Below, in pieces: positions 57,303 through 64,000 of a stretch of 64,000 nt of DNA. Position 1 is the stretch's first letter. Each line of letters opens with the position of its first letter. The notes under the pieces are model-generated. The model was not told the origin of the DNA, did not search any database, and saw only the letters and a list, made by a program, of their open reading frames with translations. Made by a program: the position numbers and the translations under genes. The DNA comes from a virus: the IMG/VR virus record IMGVR_UViG_3300040801_004034, positions 157,293 through 221,292 of that record. One strand, written 5' to 3'.

Positions 57303-57659
57303 ATGACACAACGTTTTGATAAATTAGTAGAAAGTTTCTCTCTTAATGACGACAATAGCCGAGAATGAGATGAAACTGAAACACCTGATGAATATTATCA
57401 GTATGAAAATGACGATCTTGAAATTGGTGGTAAGTCACTTTGGGTGAAAGCATCTGTTAATTATGAGCTATCAAGCAACGATGATACAGGAGAAGGTTTC
57501 ATTGATGTTCATAGCGTTGAGTTGAGCTATGTTGGTGTGTTAAATGATGTACAAGATGATTTTGTACCAATCGATTTACAAACATTATCACCTGAGGATC
57601 GTGAGACTATTGAAGCTGCAATTCAGCAAGATTTTCTCGATAGAGAACATTACCGATAA
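57303..57659 (+). pseudogene. Plus-strand late gene with in-frame TGA at codon 22
   Basis: From the ATG at 57303, twenty-one codons (KLVESFSLNDDNSRE) lead to TGA at 57366-57368. The same frame continues with 96 acidic sense codons to TAA at 57657. A GTG at 57444 could start a shorter 71-residue form, but the late promoter belongs to the ATG at 57303. TGA could be CGA or TGG after one transition. Acidic, probably virion-related. Confidence 0.6.
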
Positions 57660-58108
57660 ACAATTACATTATCAGGTAGATTCTCGATGATCGGAAGCAC
57701 ATCATCATATTGTAACCTACCAGCACCAATGCCTGGAAAATTTAAATGGAATGTATAGTCGCTTAAAAGTGCTAAAAATGACAGCATTTTCATACTCTTA
57801 CGAATAATATCCAAATCTGCATCATCGCTATAATAGCGTTTCACTTGGAAGGCTCCTACAATCTGATCGGGAGAAATATTTGCAAATATGATACCATAAT
57901 CACCTTGTCTGAACTTTATCATACATTGTTTGATATACTCACCAATCTGTGCATCGACACCAGGGAATGCATCTCTCACCTGCTTAGCCGCTCCGCGACC
58001 CATGACCAACACATCACCTGATTTAAGCGTGTTGTTGCCTGTAAACATATAAACATCGGGTTTCGACCATGCTTTGGAATAGTCAAGTAATTGTTCTTTT
58101 AATATCAT
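57650..58108 (-). CDS. Macro-domain-like protein
   Basis: 152 residues. VYMFTGNNTLKSGDVLVMGRGAAKQVRDAFPG at about 19-50 and a final FPGIGAGRLQYDD are macro-domain hallmarks (ADP-ribose loops). Such phage proteins can hydrolyse ADP-ribosyl groups or bind NAD products, so a counter-defence role is plausible. It overlaps the convergent late gene's end by 10 nt. Confidence 0.78.
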   Translation of the reverse strand: MILKEQLLDYSKAWSKPDVYMFTGNNTLKSGDVLVMGRGAAKQVRDAFPGVDAQIGEYIKQCMIKFRQGDYGIIFANISPDQIVGAFQVKRYYSDDADLDIIRKSMKMLSFLALLSDYTFHLNFPGIGAGRLQYDDVLPIIENLPDNVIVYR

Positions 58109-58308
58109 GCTCCTAAATAGTATCTTGTTTGTTCAGCTGAACATTCATCCCATACACCAATGTATGGATACATTCTCACACCATGGATAACTTCACTCTT
58201 TTTAAACATGCATTTAAAGTCCTCATCTGAAATATCCTCTGGTAATTGATCTTCATATTCATACTGCAGCGCACAAACATCGTAATCGTACTCACATGAT
58301 TCCATCAT
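58105..58308 (-). CDS. Hypothetical acidic protein
   Basis: 67 residues, very acidic (EDQLPEDISDEDFK). ATGA overlap with the macro gene. Unknown. Confidence 0.62.
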   Translation of the reverse strand: MMESCEYDYDVCALQYEYEDQLPEDISDEDFKCMFKKSEVIHGVRMYPYIGVWDECSAEQTRYYLGA

Positions 58309-58492
58309 CTAGCATTTCTAAGTTTATCAAACAAATGACATTGCTACGATCACTCGCTACATAAAAAAGATGATCAGCTGCTTGAGTAATACTCAAATTA
58401 TCACATCTACAATAGTATCCACTTTGCGCGTATTTTTCACTGAAATATTGATTTATAATGTTTTTCAGTATTGGATCGATTTGCTTTGTCAT
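58292..58492 (-). CDS. Hypothetical protein
   Basis: 66 residues. Overlaps its neighbours by 17 and 4 nt. Unknown. Confidence 0.6.
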   Translation of the reverse strand: MTKQIDPILKNIINQYFSEKYAQSGYYCRCDNLSITQAADHLFYVASDRSNVICLINLEMLDDGIM

Positions 58493-58641
58493 TTCTGTTC
58501 AAACAGTTTCGTCATATTTTCTAATAGGCGGTCGAGTGTTTGTTTACACTGTTCTGTATCACCGCTCTTCAAATCATCAATACCTTTTTGTAAAGTTATG
58601 ATCATTTGAGCGTTAACAAATTCTTGGATGTTATCAGACAT
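58489..58641 (-). CDS. Hypothetical helical protein
   Basis: 50 residues starting at MSDNIQEFVNAQ, a helix with heptad-like pattern. Unknown. Confidence 0.58.
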   Translation of the reverse strand: MSDNIQEFVNAQMIITLQKGIDDLKSGDTEQCKQTLDRLLENMTKLFEQK

Positions 58642-58688
58642 AGTAACAGTATTTAATCCACTCACCATAATAGTTTTGAACTGCTGTA

Positions 58689-58877
58689 TTAAACTGACTT
58701 GAGATATTCGCTGATGTAACAGCATTCAATCTCAAAATCTTTACGTGATTTGCATACGATGCTTTGTTCGTATACAATCTCATCATTATTTTTAACAATG
58801 ATTTTTGGGTGTTCATCCGCACACTGATACGAATATTCATTCCCGTTCATCACAATGTCAAATTTTGTATTTTCCAT
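58689..58877 (-). CDS. Hypothetical protein
   Basis: 62 residues, beta then a Cys pair (IECCYI). Unknown. Confidence 0.6.
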   Translation of the reverse strand: MENTKFDIVMNGNEYSYQCADEHPKIIVKNNDEIVYEQSIVCKSRKDFEIECCYISEYLKSV

Positions 58878-58897
58878 ATGTTATGTTATTTTTGTTA

Positions 58898-59050
58898 TTA
58901 TTTACTACGGTTTGAATTGATATCTTTATCAATTTTTTGCGTAACTTTAACTCCGACATGCTCATTAAACACAAGCGGTCCATAAGACCTCCCCATTGTT
59001 TTACCAGCATTCATCACTTTTGTTCTTCCTTTTAGGGTTCGTTTTGCCAT
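58898..59050 (-). CDS. Small basic protein
   Basis: 50 residues, Lys/Arg-rich start (KRTLKGRTKVMNAGKTMGRS). May bind nucleic acid. No GGAAC promoter. Confidence 0.58.
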   Translation of the reverse strand: MAKRTLKGRTKVMNAGKTMGRSYGPLVFNEHVGVKVTQKIDKDINSNRSK

Positions 59051-59085
59051 AAGTTAATTTCTTCTATTTTAGTATACGTTTTTAT

Positions 59086-59376
59086 TTAATCAACTGGTTC
59101 ATCTGAGTACCATTCCAATTTTTTGAATTCTGATATACGCATTGAATGCTCTTTGACTATTTTACGGTTAGCGTCTAGTTCAGTGAGCAGACACCAATTT
59201 TCTTTGATATCTCGCACTATATAAAAGAAGCATTTCTCGCTTGGATCGTGTTCGAACGGGTTGTAATGATAGTTTTTTACTAACCGTGTTTGACCAACTT
59301 TAACAAGGTTTCTTTCCTCTTCTTCTTGAAGATTATATGTACACCAATTAGTAAACTTATCCCAAATCTTACCCAT
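59086..59376 (-). CDS. Hypothetical protein
   Basis: 96 residues, aromatic and charged, ending in a Tyr/Trp/Asp stretch. ATG next to the GNAT stop. Confidence 0.62.
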   Translation of the reverse strand: MGKIWDKFTNWCTYNLQEEEERNLVKVGQTRLVKNYHYNPFEHDPSEKCFFYIVRDIKENWCLLTELDANRKIVKEHSMRISEFKKLEWYSDEPVD

Positions 59377-59819
59377 TACATTGCCTTACGTTTCTTCTTA
59401 AGAATTTTATCAGTTACATTTCCATTACGGGTAACACCTGCTTTGTTGAAAAATGACTGATTACCACTGTGTTCAAAAACACTAAGTCGTTTCTTCTTTG
59501 ACACAATGAATGCTTTTTTAAGCATTGCTGTTGCAACACCTTTTCGACGATAACGTACTAGTGTATAGCATTGATATTCTGTATTGAAATCTGTATAAAC
59601 AATCGCCCATCCGACTAGATTTGTACCATTATGCGCAACAATCACAAACCCGTTTCTTTCAATGATCTTATCTTCAAGAGTATCGGCCATCAACCCATCA
59701 CCTCTCACTGTATTGTCAGCAACACGACCGCTGTTGAAATTATTACGCTTACAAAACATCTTAATATCGTCAGGAAGGTTTTGTGTCTTCAAATTGTATG
59801 TTTTTGTATATGTTCTCAT
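59376..59819 (-). CDS. GNAT-type acetyltransferase
   Basis: 147 residues. The acetyl-CoA motif A VRYRRKGVATAMLKKA at about 92-107 (R-x-x-G-x-A pattern) and the preceding LVGWAIVYTD strand define the GNAT fold. Substrate unknown; protein or RNA-base acetylation is possible. Confidence 0.7.
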   Translation of the reverse strand: MRTYTKTYNLKTQNLPDDIKMFCKRNNFNSGRVADNTVRGDGLMADTLEDKIIERNGFVIVAHNGTNLVGWAIVYTDFNTEYQCYTLVRYRRKGVATAMLKKAFIVSKKKRLSVFEHSGNQSFFNKAGVTRNGNVTDKILKKKRKAM

Positions 59820-60274
59820 TCGTAGTAATCTGGAATTAGTTCGATGTTTGAATTAAAGCACAATGGTGAACCCATTGAAATATATTCACCGAATATGCTC
59901 ATAAGATACCATAATTGAAACTTCGACCATCCATCTTCATCCACTTTTGGTGTACTGATTTCACTAACTCGTAGATATTTTGAATGATGCTGTATGTATT
60001 TTCCAATACCATACTCTGTGAGTTTCACTCGCACATCATGATTGATGTTGAATTCATTTTTTTCCGGCTTGTTCATGACAGCTACTCTATGCGCTTGTCG
60101 TGTAACCTTTTCGAAATCATTAATTTCAACTCGAACAGATTTATCTGTCATTGATATGATTTTACCTTCTTGTGGAAATACACTACCGTACTGTGTAGGA
60201 GATGTCATACATACAACAGTATCTCCTACATACATTTTTATTCCTTTATGATCTTTAAGATATTTTACACTCAT
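59816..60274 (-). CDS. Hypothetical protein
   Basis: 152 residues starting at MSVKYLKDHKG; beta-rich first 80 residues (KMYVGDTVVCMTSP...) resemble a KOW/SH3-like barrel. Overlaps the next gene by 20 nt. Confidence 0.62.
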   Translation of the reverse strand: MSVKYLKDHKGIKMYVGDTVVCMTSPTQYGSVFPQEGKIISMTDKSVRVEINDFEKVTRQAHRVAVMNKPEKNEFNINHDVRVKLTEYGIGKYIQHHSKYLRVSEISTPKVDEDGWSKFQLWYLMSIFGEYISMGSPLCFNSNIELIPDYYE

Positions 60275-60509
60275 TTGTTTGTTCTTGTTCGTATGATTCT
60301 GGCCACTTATTATAATGTTGTTCCATTTCTTCTGCTGCTGAATAGGCAGTAACGATAGCACATTCGATTCCACCAGCAACAGGTTCGAGAAAATCTTTAT
60401 GTAGATAGTTAGTCTTCGCCATCATCCGAAACTCATGACGGATATCAGACAACTGATCGCGTAGTTCATGAATACGTTCATGTTGTTTTTTGAATTTTTC
60501 TTCACTCAT
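60255..60509 (-). CDS. Hypothetical helical protein
   Basis: 84 residues, charged helices with a GGIECAIVTAYSAAEEMEQHYNKW segment. Unknown. Confidence 0.65.
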   Translation of the reverse strand: MSEEKFKKQHERIHELRDQLSDIRHEFRMMAKTNYLHKDFLEPVAGGIECAIVTAYSAAEEMEQHYNKWPESYEQEQTNECKIS

Positions 60510-60739
60510 ATTCTTTATGCACTGTTGTTTTCGTTTTATACATTTTAGTACCCATAACAGATTCTAGATAGTCGTTTACACACATCTGAGCCGTTGAGAC
60601 GTTCAAATCTCATCCCAAATTGTTCTTCTTCATTTAACATACCTCCATACTTTCGTACTTTGGTTAACCGTCGTGATAACTCATCACGCATGCTTTCAGC
60701 CTGTTCAAGTTTTTGTTTAAGTTCTTCTACTTCGCTCAT
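60502..60739 (-). pseudogene. Frameshifted small gene
   Basis: MSEVEELKQKLEQAE onward is a coiled coil, then a GG pair near 60597 appears to carry one extra base. Removing it joins the frame to MCVNDYLESVMGTKMYKTKTT and a stop that overlaps the next gene's ATG. The uncorrected frame ends at a Tyr codon with an unlikely tail. Indel error or mutation. Confidence 0.6.
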
Positions 60740-60742
60740 ATA

Positions 60743-61081
60743 CTATTTTGGTTTGTTTGTTGTGAAGTAATATGGATCGTTTAATATCTCAAAATCATAT
60801 TTGGTTACAAGACTACCTTCTACAAATGGTTTCATAGAGTATGTACCGTCTTCATTCTTGAAAAACTCGACACCGTCTTTGACTCTATAGATAACATCTG
60901 AACCTGGGTGTAAAGTGTGCGGAAACAAAACATAATAACCATGATTCAAAAACACTCCTTGGAACCGTTTTATATCACTCTTTGTGGCAGCTTTTTCACC
61001 CATAACATGCTCAAACATCACATCATCACAAGTAAAGTGGTCAACATTGAGATCACTTTTTCTAAGTTTTAACTCATTCAT
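60743..61081 (-). CDS. Hypothetical protein
   Basis: 112 residues, starting MNELKLRKSDLN, ending with EILNDPYYFTTNKPK. Alpha/beta. ATG overlaps the upstream TGA. Confidence 0.65.
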   Translation of the reverse strand: MNELKLRKSDLNVDHFTCDDVMFEHVMGEKAATKSDIKRFQGVFLNHGYYVLFPHTLHPGSDVIYRVKDGVEFFKNEDGTYSMKPFVEGSLVTKYDFEILNDPYYFTTNKPK

Positions 61082-61286
61082 ATACACTACCTTTCTGTCC
61101 TGGTTCGTTACTATTTGTACAATCTAAATTATGATCACTTGCATGAGGACAACGCTTGTTACCACATTTCGGGCATAAGATCATCTGTGCTCGATTTAGC
61201 GGAATAACCCAACCATGTAAATCATATACAAGCTTATGCTCTTCGATACACTTATGACAAATACACTGTTTATTTTCTTGGACCAT
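61074..61286 (-). CDS. Zinc-ribbon protein
   Basis: 70 residues with several CxxC pairs (CICHKC, CPKCGNKRCPH), a likely zinc ribbon. Overlaps the upstream gene by 17 nt. Confidence 0.68.
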   Translation of the reverse strand: MVQENKQCICHKCIEEHKLVYDLHGWVIPLNRAQMILCPKCGNKRCPHASDHNLDCTNSNEPGQKGSVYE

Positions 61287-61560
61287 ATGGAGTTGAATCG
61301 AGTCTCATATCCCAAAGCTCATCAGAACGCTTATAACCAAGCTTCATTGCTTCTTCAACAGAATCAATTTCGTCGAAGATTTCAGATGCTGATGTTGCTA
61401 AGCAATACTTGTTTGGATCACGACCAACACTTGCATCCATAACAGTCTCTTGCTTACGGATCGTCATGTAGAACGTTTTGTAGTCCTTACATTCCCAAAC
61501 ATTAAACTCACCTAACTTGATAAACTTCTTACGAGTTGGATCTGATGATAATTTGCTCAT
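61270..61560 (-). CDS. Hypothetical protein
   Basis: 96 residues, charged with beta start (KFIKLGEFNVWECKDYKTFYMTIR). ATG overlaps the upstream TAA (TAATG). Confidence 0.62.
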   Translation of the reverse strand: MSKLSSDPTRKKFIKLGEFNVWECKDYKTFYMTIRKQETVMDASVGRDPNKYCLATSASEIFDEIDSVEEAMKLGYKRSDELWDMRLDSTPYGPRK

Positions 61561-61730
61561 TAGTTGTAACGTACGTTTTGTTTTGTTGATTGAAAAAGTA
61601 ATTCAAACGTTGCTGGTTTCTTCCAATTTTGATATGGTATTGATGGAAACTTGCGTCTTTTTTCACAATACTCGATAAGGTCCTCCTTTTTAATAAAGGT
61701 TTTCCTCTTATCATCGCCGTTTGAATTCAT
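61560..61730 (-). CDS. Small basic protein
   Basis: 56 residues starting at MNSNGDDKRK, Lys-rich, set by promoter 61736-61752 (GGAAC, -10 TATCATT). A longer frame over the same bases in another reading is rejected. Confidence 0.62.
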   Translation of the reverse strand: MNSNGDDKRKTFIKKEDLIEYCEKRRKFPSIPYQNWKKPATFELLFQSTKQNVRYN

Positions 61731-61754
61731 ACAGCAATGATAAGAGGGTTCCGA

Positions 61755-62756
61755 TTACGCTACCTTAGTTAGCTCGATCGCACGAGCTCCTCGCTCGATC
61801 GTTTCAGCAAACTTATCTTCTTGCGTTACAACATCCCAGAACTGAATCTTACCAGTACGGCCAATTCCGAACTCACTCGATACGAATTGGATAGCCTTAT
61901 CAGCTCCGAAACCTCGTGTAGATGAATGTGTGTAGTAATCAGTTACTGCACTGAACGCATCTGCGACTGTTTCACCGCGGTTACCAGCACCGTTCTGGAA
62001 GAGATCCATCAAATGACCGATCCGATTGGTGCTGCGTGTACTTACACCCTTTTCAAGATCCTTCATGCTCTTATGACGAAGGACAAACCCTGTGAACAAC
62101 CGTTGAGTATCACCCTCATTGATCTTCTGACTATGAAGAATGTCGAACTGCTTGCGGAAATGCTCCTGCGTTCCAAGATATGCATCAAGAGCTTTGCTCA
62201 TATCAACAATCTTTTCATCCATATTACCACGGTGAACTGCTTTTGCAACTGCGCCGGTACGGAAGTTGTATGTAAATGTGTTATCACATACAGTGCAGAC
62301 ATTTGTGTTGTTGACCCAGATCGTTGAACTTTGATCGTGTGAATTACCGAAGTTCAGAAAGTCATTAAATGTACGACCACCTGCTTGGAACGTATCATGA
62401 CCTTTGATCTTAACCGTGACGAACACTCGACCACGATTACAAACACTACCAACACTCACAACTTCAGCGCCTTTAATAGCATCTATTGCTGAACGAACCA
62501 GATCAAGAAATGTCGCATTGGTAACTGGTTTGTATGTTTTAGTCATCGGACGACCGATTGGCATACAATCATCAGTTGCGACGATCATATCAAATTCGGT
62601 AGGCTCTCCACCTGGAAGGTAAAGACCACGACGATCAATATCCCACTCTGTGAGCCAATTATTATTGACATCAATTGTATCTTCAACTTCTGTCAAGCCG
62701 TGCCATGCTTGTTTGACACCTTGTTGTTTATCTCTTGCTGTTATATTATGACTCAT
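61755..62756 (-). CDS. DUF932-family protein
   Basis: 333 residues. QAWHGLTEVEDTI near residue 18, MTKTYKPVTNATFLDLV at about 80, and NFGNSHDQSSTIWVNNTNVCTVCDNTF with the HRGNMDEKIVDM region match DUF932 (phage/plasmid protein TIGR03299), often beside replication or host-takeover genes. Promoter 62807-62823 is about 50 nt away, a leader; an AAATAAT box lies nearer the ATG. Confidence 0.82.
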   Translation of the reverse strand: MSHNITARDKQQGVKQAWHGLTEVEDTIDVNNNWLTEWDIDRRGLYLPGGEPTEFDMIVATDDCMPIGRPMTKTYKPVTNATFLDLVRSAIDAIKGAEVVSVGSVCNRGRVFVTVKIKGHDTFQAGGRTFNDFLNFGNSHDQSSTIWVNNTNVCTVCDNTFTYNFRTGAVAKAVHRGNMDEKIVDMSKALDAYLGTQEHFRKQFDILHSQKINEGDTQRLFTGFVLRHKSMKDLEKGVSTRSTNRIGHLMDLFQNGAGNRGETVADAFSAVTDYYTHSSTRGFGADKAIQFVSSEFGIGRTGKIQFWDVVTQEDKFAETIERGARAIELTKVA

Positions 62757-62806
62757 TGTATTATTTGTTTGTGTTAATTTTATTGTGCTTATCACTTCTA
62801 TTCCCC

Positions 62807-62823
62807 TATTATAAGAGTGTTCC
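62807..62823 (-). promoter_or_regulatory. GGAAC-N5-TATAATA promoter of DUF932 gene
   Basis: GGAAC, spacer ACTCT, TATAATA. About 50 nt to the ATG at 62756. Confidence 0.7.
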
Positions 62824-62873
62824 TATAACCGAAACATTTAATCGATGTTCTTTTCGTAGATATATTACATTCA

Positions 62874-62883
62874 ATTAAATAAT
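62874..62883 (+). promoter_or_regulatory. Late-type promoter (ATTAAATAAT)
   Basis: 6 nt before the ATG at 62890. Confidence 0.65.
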
Positions 62884-62889
62884 AGTATA

Positions 62890-63828
62890 ATGTTGACCAG
62901 AATTGAAGATTTAATTAGACAAGGCATATTTGATATACCTCTTGACACTAATGACCCGACGTCCGGAATTGGTGTTTATGCAGGCAACGGTGCTTTTGGA
63001 TATGCTCCTAATGGAACGAGATGGGTGAAAGTTGGTAGCAGTAATAATGATTGGAAGCAATTTTTATTCGTATCTGATGTTACATCCGGTAACACCACAT
63101 TCAATACAATATCAGCAACAACGATACACACCACAACGATTCATGCTGTTTCCTCATTTGTTGATGTTATTGATATTAAACAGTATGAACTATCAGGTTT
63201 TGATGTAGAAGGTAATGTTACTATCGATGGTAATATAAATGTTACAGGTACTGTTGATGGTAGAGACATTGCTAGTGATGGGTCTAAGATCGATACTCTA
63301 ATATTAGACGTTTCGTATCTTTCAGCTAATATTGATTCTAATTTCAATCTTCAAACTGCAACTGATAACTATCTATCTGGTGCAATTGATAATACAGATG
63401 CTGATATAACATTCTTAAGTGGTGCAATTGATTATAATTTCAATCTTCAAACAGCAACCGACAATTATCTTTCAGCTAATATTGATTCAAATTTCAATCT
63501 TCAAACTGCAACTGATAACTATCTATCTGGTGCAATTGATTCTAATAACACATCTATTACCAATCTCAACTCAACTGTAAGTTCAAATAGTGCTGATTGG
63601 AGCGATAAAAGAATTATCAACACTGTTAATTCTGCAGTTGCAACACCATTATCCGGATTATCAGAGAATGAAGCAGCTGTAAGAAACATCGATAACATTA
63701 TTATTATGGATATAAACATCGGTAACACAGTACGATCTATTATTGTTGGAACTACGACATCAACAGAAGACATAGTAACATTTAACAATGAGCAAGTCTT
63801 CTTTAATGGTGAATTTGTAATTATATAG
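62890..63828 (+). CDS. Tail-fibre-like protein with tandem repeats
   Basis: 312 residues. Residues 1-50 (IEDLIRQGIFDIPLDTN, GVYAGNGAFGYA) recur in the next gene. The middle has tandem units of about 30 residues, SANIDSNFNLQTATDNYLSGAID, typical of fibre shafts, and the C-terminal 60 are beta. It is followed by its paralogue, suggesting a receptor-binding array. Late promoter. Confidence 0.75.
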   Translation: MLTRIEDLIRQGIFDIPLDTNDPTSGIGVYAGNGAFGYAPNGTRWVKVGSSNNDWKQFLFVSDVTSGNTTFNTISATTIHTTTIHAVSSFVDVIDIKQYELSGFDVEGNVTIDGNINVTGTVDGRDIASDGSKIDTLILDVSYLSANIDSNFNLQTATDNYLSGAIDNTDADITFLSGAIDYNFNLQTATDNYLSANIDSNFNLQTATDNYLSGAIDSNNTSITNLNSTVSSNSADWSDKRIINTVNSAVATPLSGLSENEAAVRNIDNIIIMDINIGNTVRSIIVGTTTSTEDIVTFNNEQVFFNGEFVII

Positions 63829-63855
63829 ATTAAAAATGGAAAATCAAAAATAGTG

Positions 63856-63865
63856 ATTAAATAAT
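63856..63865 (+). promoter_or_regulatory. Late-type promoter (ATTAAATAAT)
   Basis: 4 nt before the ATG at 63870. Confidence 0.6.
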
Positions 63866-63869
63866 TAAA

Positions 63870-64000
63870 ATGGCAAAGCTAGCAGATTTAATTAGAGACG
63901 GTATATTAGATATCGAACTTAATACAACCAATCCATCAACTAGTGGAGCTGGTGTGAGTGCTGGTGATGGTGCTTTTGGTAAAGCAACTGATAATACAAG
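63870..64000 (+). CDS. Tail-fibre-like protein, paralogue (3' end outside window)
   Basis: The first 43 residues (LADLIRDGILDIELNTTN, GVSAGDGAFGKA) are a diverged copy of the start of the gene at 62890. The rest lies outside the window. Confidence 0.65.
   Translation, partial: MAKLADLIRDGILDIELNTTNPSTSGAGVSAGDGAFGKATDNT

Noticed and set aside
28348-57368. TGA reassigned to tryptophan throughout the genome
   Set aside because: TGA is used as a normal, overlap-supported stop in many genes (for example 5417, 9991, 27214, 57044), and TAA and TAG interruptions also occur.
61529-61714. 61-codon minus-strand frame
   Set aside because: The promoter at 61736 and the TAATG overlap support the other frame, 61560-61730.

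Overview
The window is part of the genome of a large tailed phage (myovirus type, T4-like in its virion genes), probably a jumbo phage. The evidence is a T4 gp20-type portal, a gp15-type sheath stabiliser, paralogous tail-fibre genes, a T4 DenV glycosylase homologue, a phage thymidylate synthase, and about 160 tightly packed genes that are mostly very small and often overlap as ATGA or TAATG. No 16S/23S genes, host housekeeping operons or convincing tRNA genes were seen. The DNA is AT-rich. Starts almost never have a Shine-Dalgarno sequence. The host cannot be named: lack of Shine-Dalgarno would fit Bacteroidota or another host tolerant of leaderless mRNA, and the SPFH lipoprotein fits a diderm host. 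Both points are inference.

Layout. 1-6.4 kb: virion genes (rightward 12-1098, leftward portal and gp15) and neighbours. 6.9-11.8 kb: small genes, a late phosphoribosyltransferase-like gene on the plus strand, and thyA. 11.8-24.7 kb: a dense nucleic-acid repair block with DNA ligase (WGR type), RlmN-like radical SAM enzyme, CCA-adding enzyme, metallophosphoesterase, Thg1-like 3'-5' polymerase, P-loop kinase, two RNA ligases of different families, a PP-type phosphatase and a cyclic-phosphate receiver domain. 24.7-32 kb: denV, a pilin-like membrane protein, a nucleotidyltransferase, an ATP-grasp protein and YqeY. 32-62.8 kb: a leftward array of about 95 tiny genes, many with their own promoter, including SprT-like, SLOG/DUF2493, macro-domain, GNAT, SPFH and DUF932 proteins. 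62.9-64 kb: rightward tail-fibre paralogues.

Two promoter types recur. More than 50 copies of GGAAC-N5-TATAATA lie about 5 nt in front of start codons, nearly all on the minus strand. A T4-late-like (A/T)TAAATAAT lies 2-6 nt in front of the virion genes, the homing endonuclease and a few others. In both types the expected transcription start falls on the ATG, so leaderless mRNAs are predicted. The same GGAAC motif also precedes non-coding segments (minus strand at 44.16 kb; three plus-strand copies at 45.84-46.33 kb) whose predicted 5' ends coincide with the start of closing stems, which points to phage small RNAs.

Several otherwise intact small genes are interrupted by one in-frame stop (27196, 28350, 34383, 57366) or one single-base frameshift (about 53160, about 60597). 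These may be recoding, decay, or sequencing error; the sequence alone cannot decide. Gene starts below were chosen from promoter spacing and overlap with the upstream stop, not from the longest open frame.
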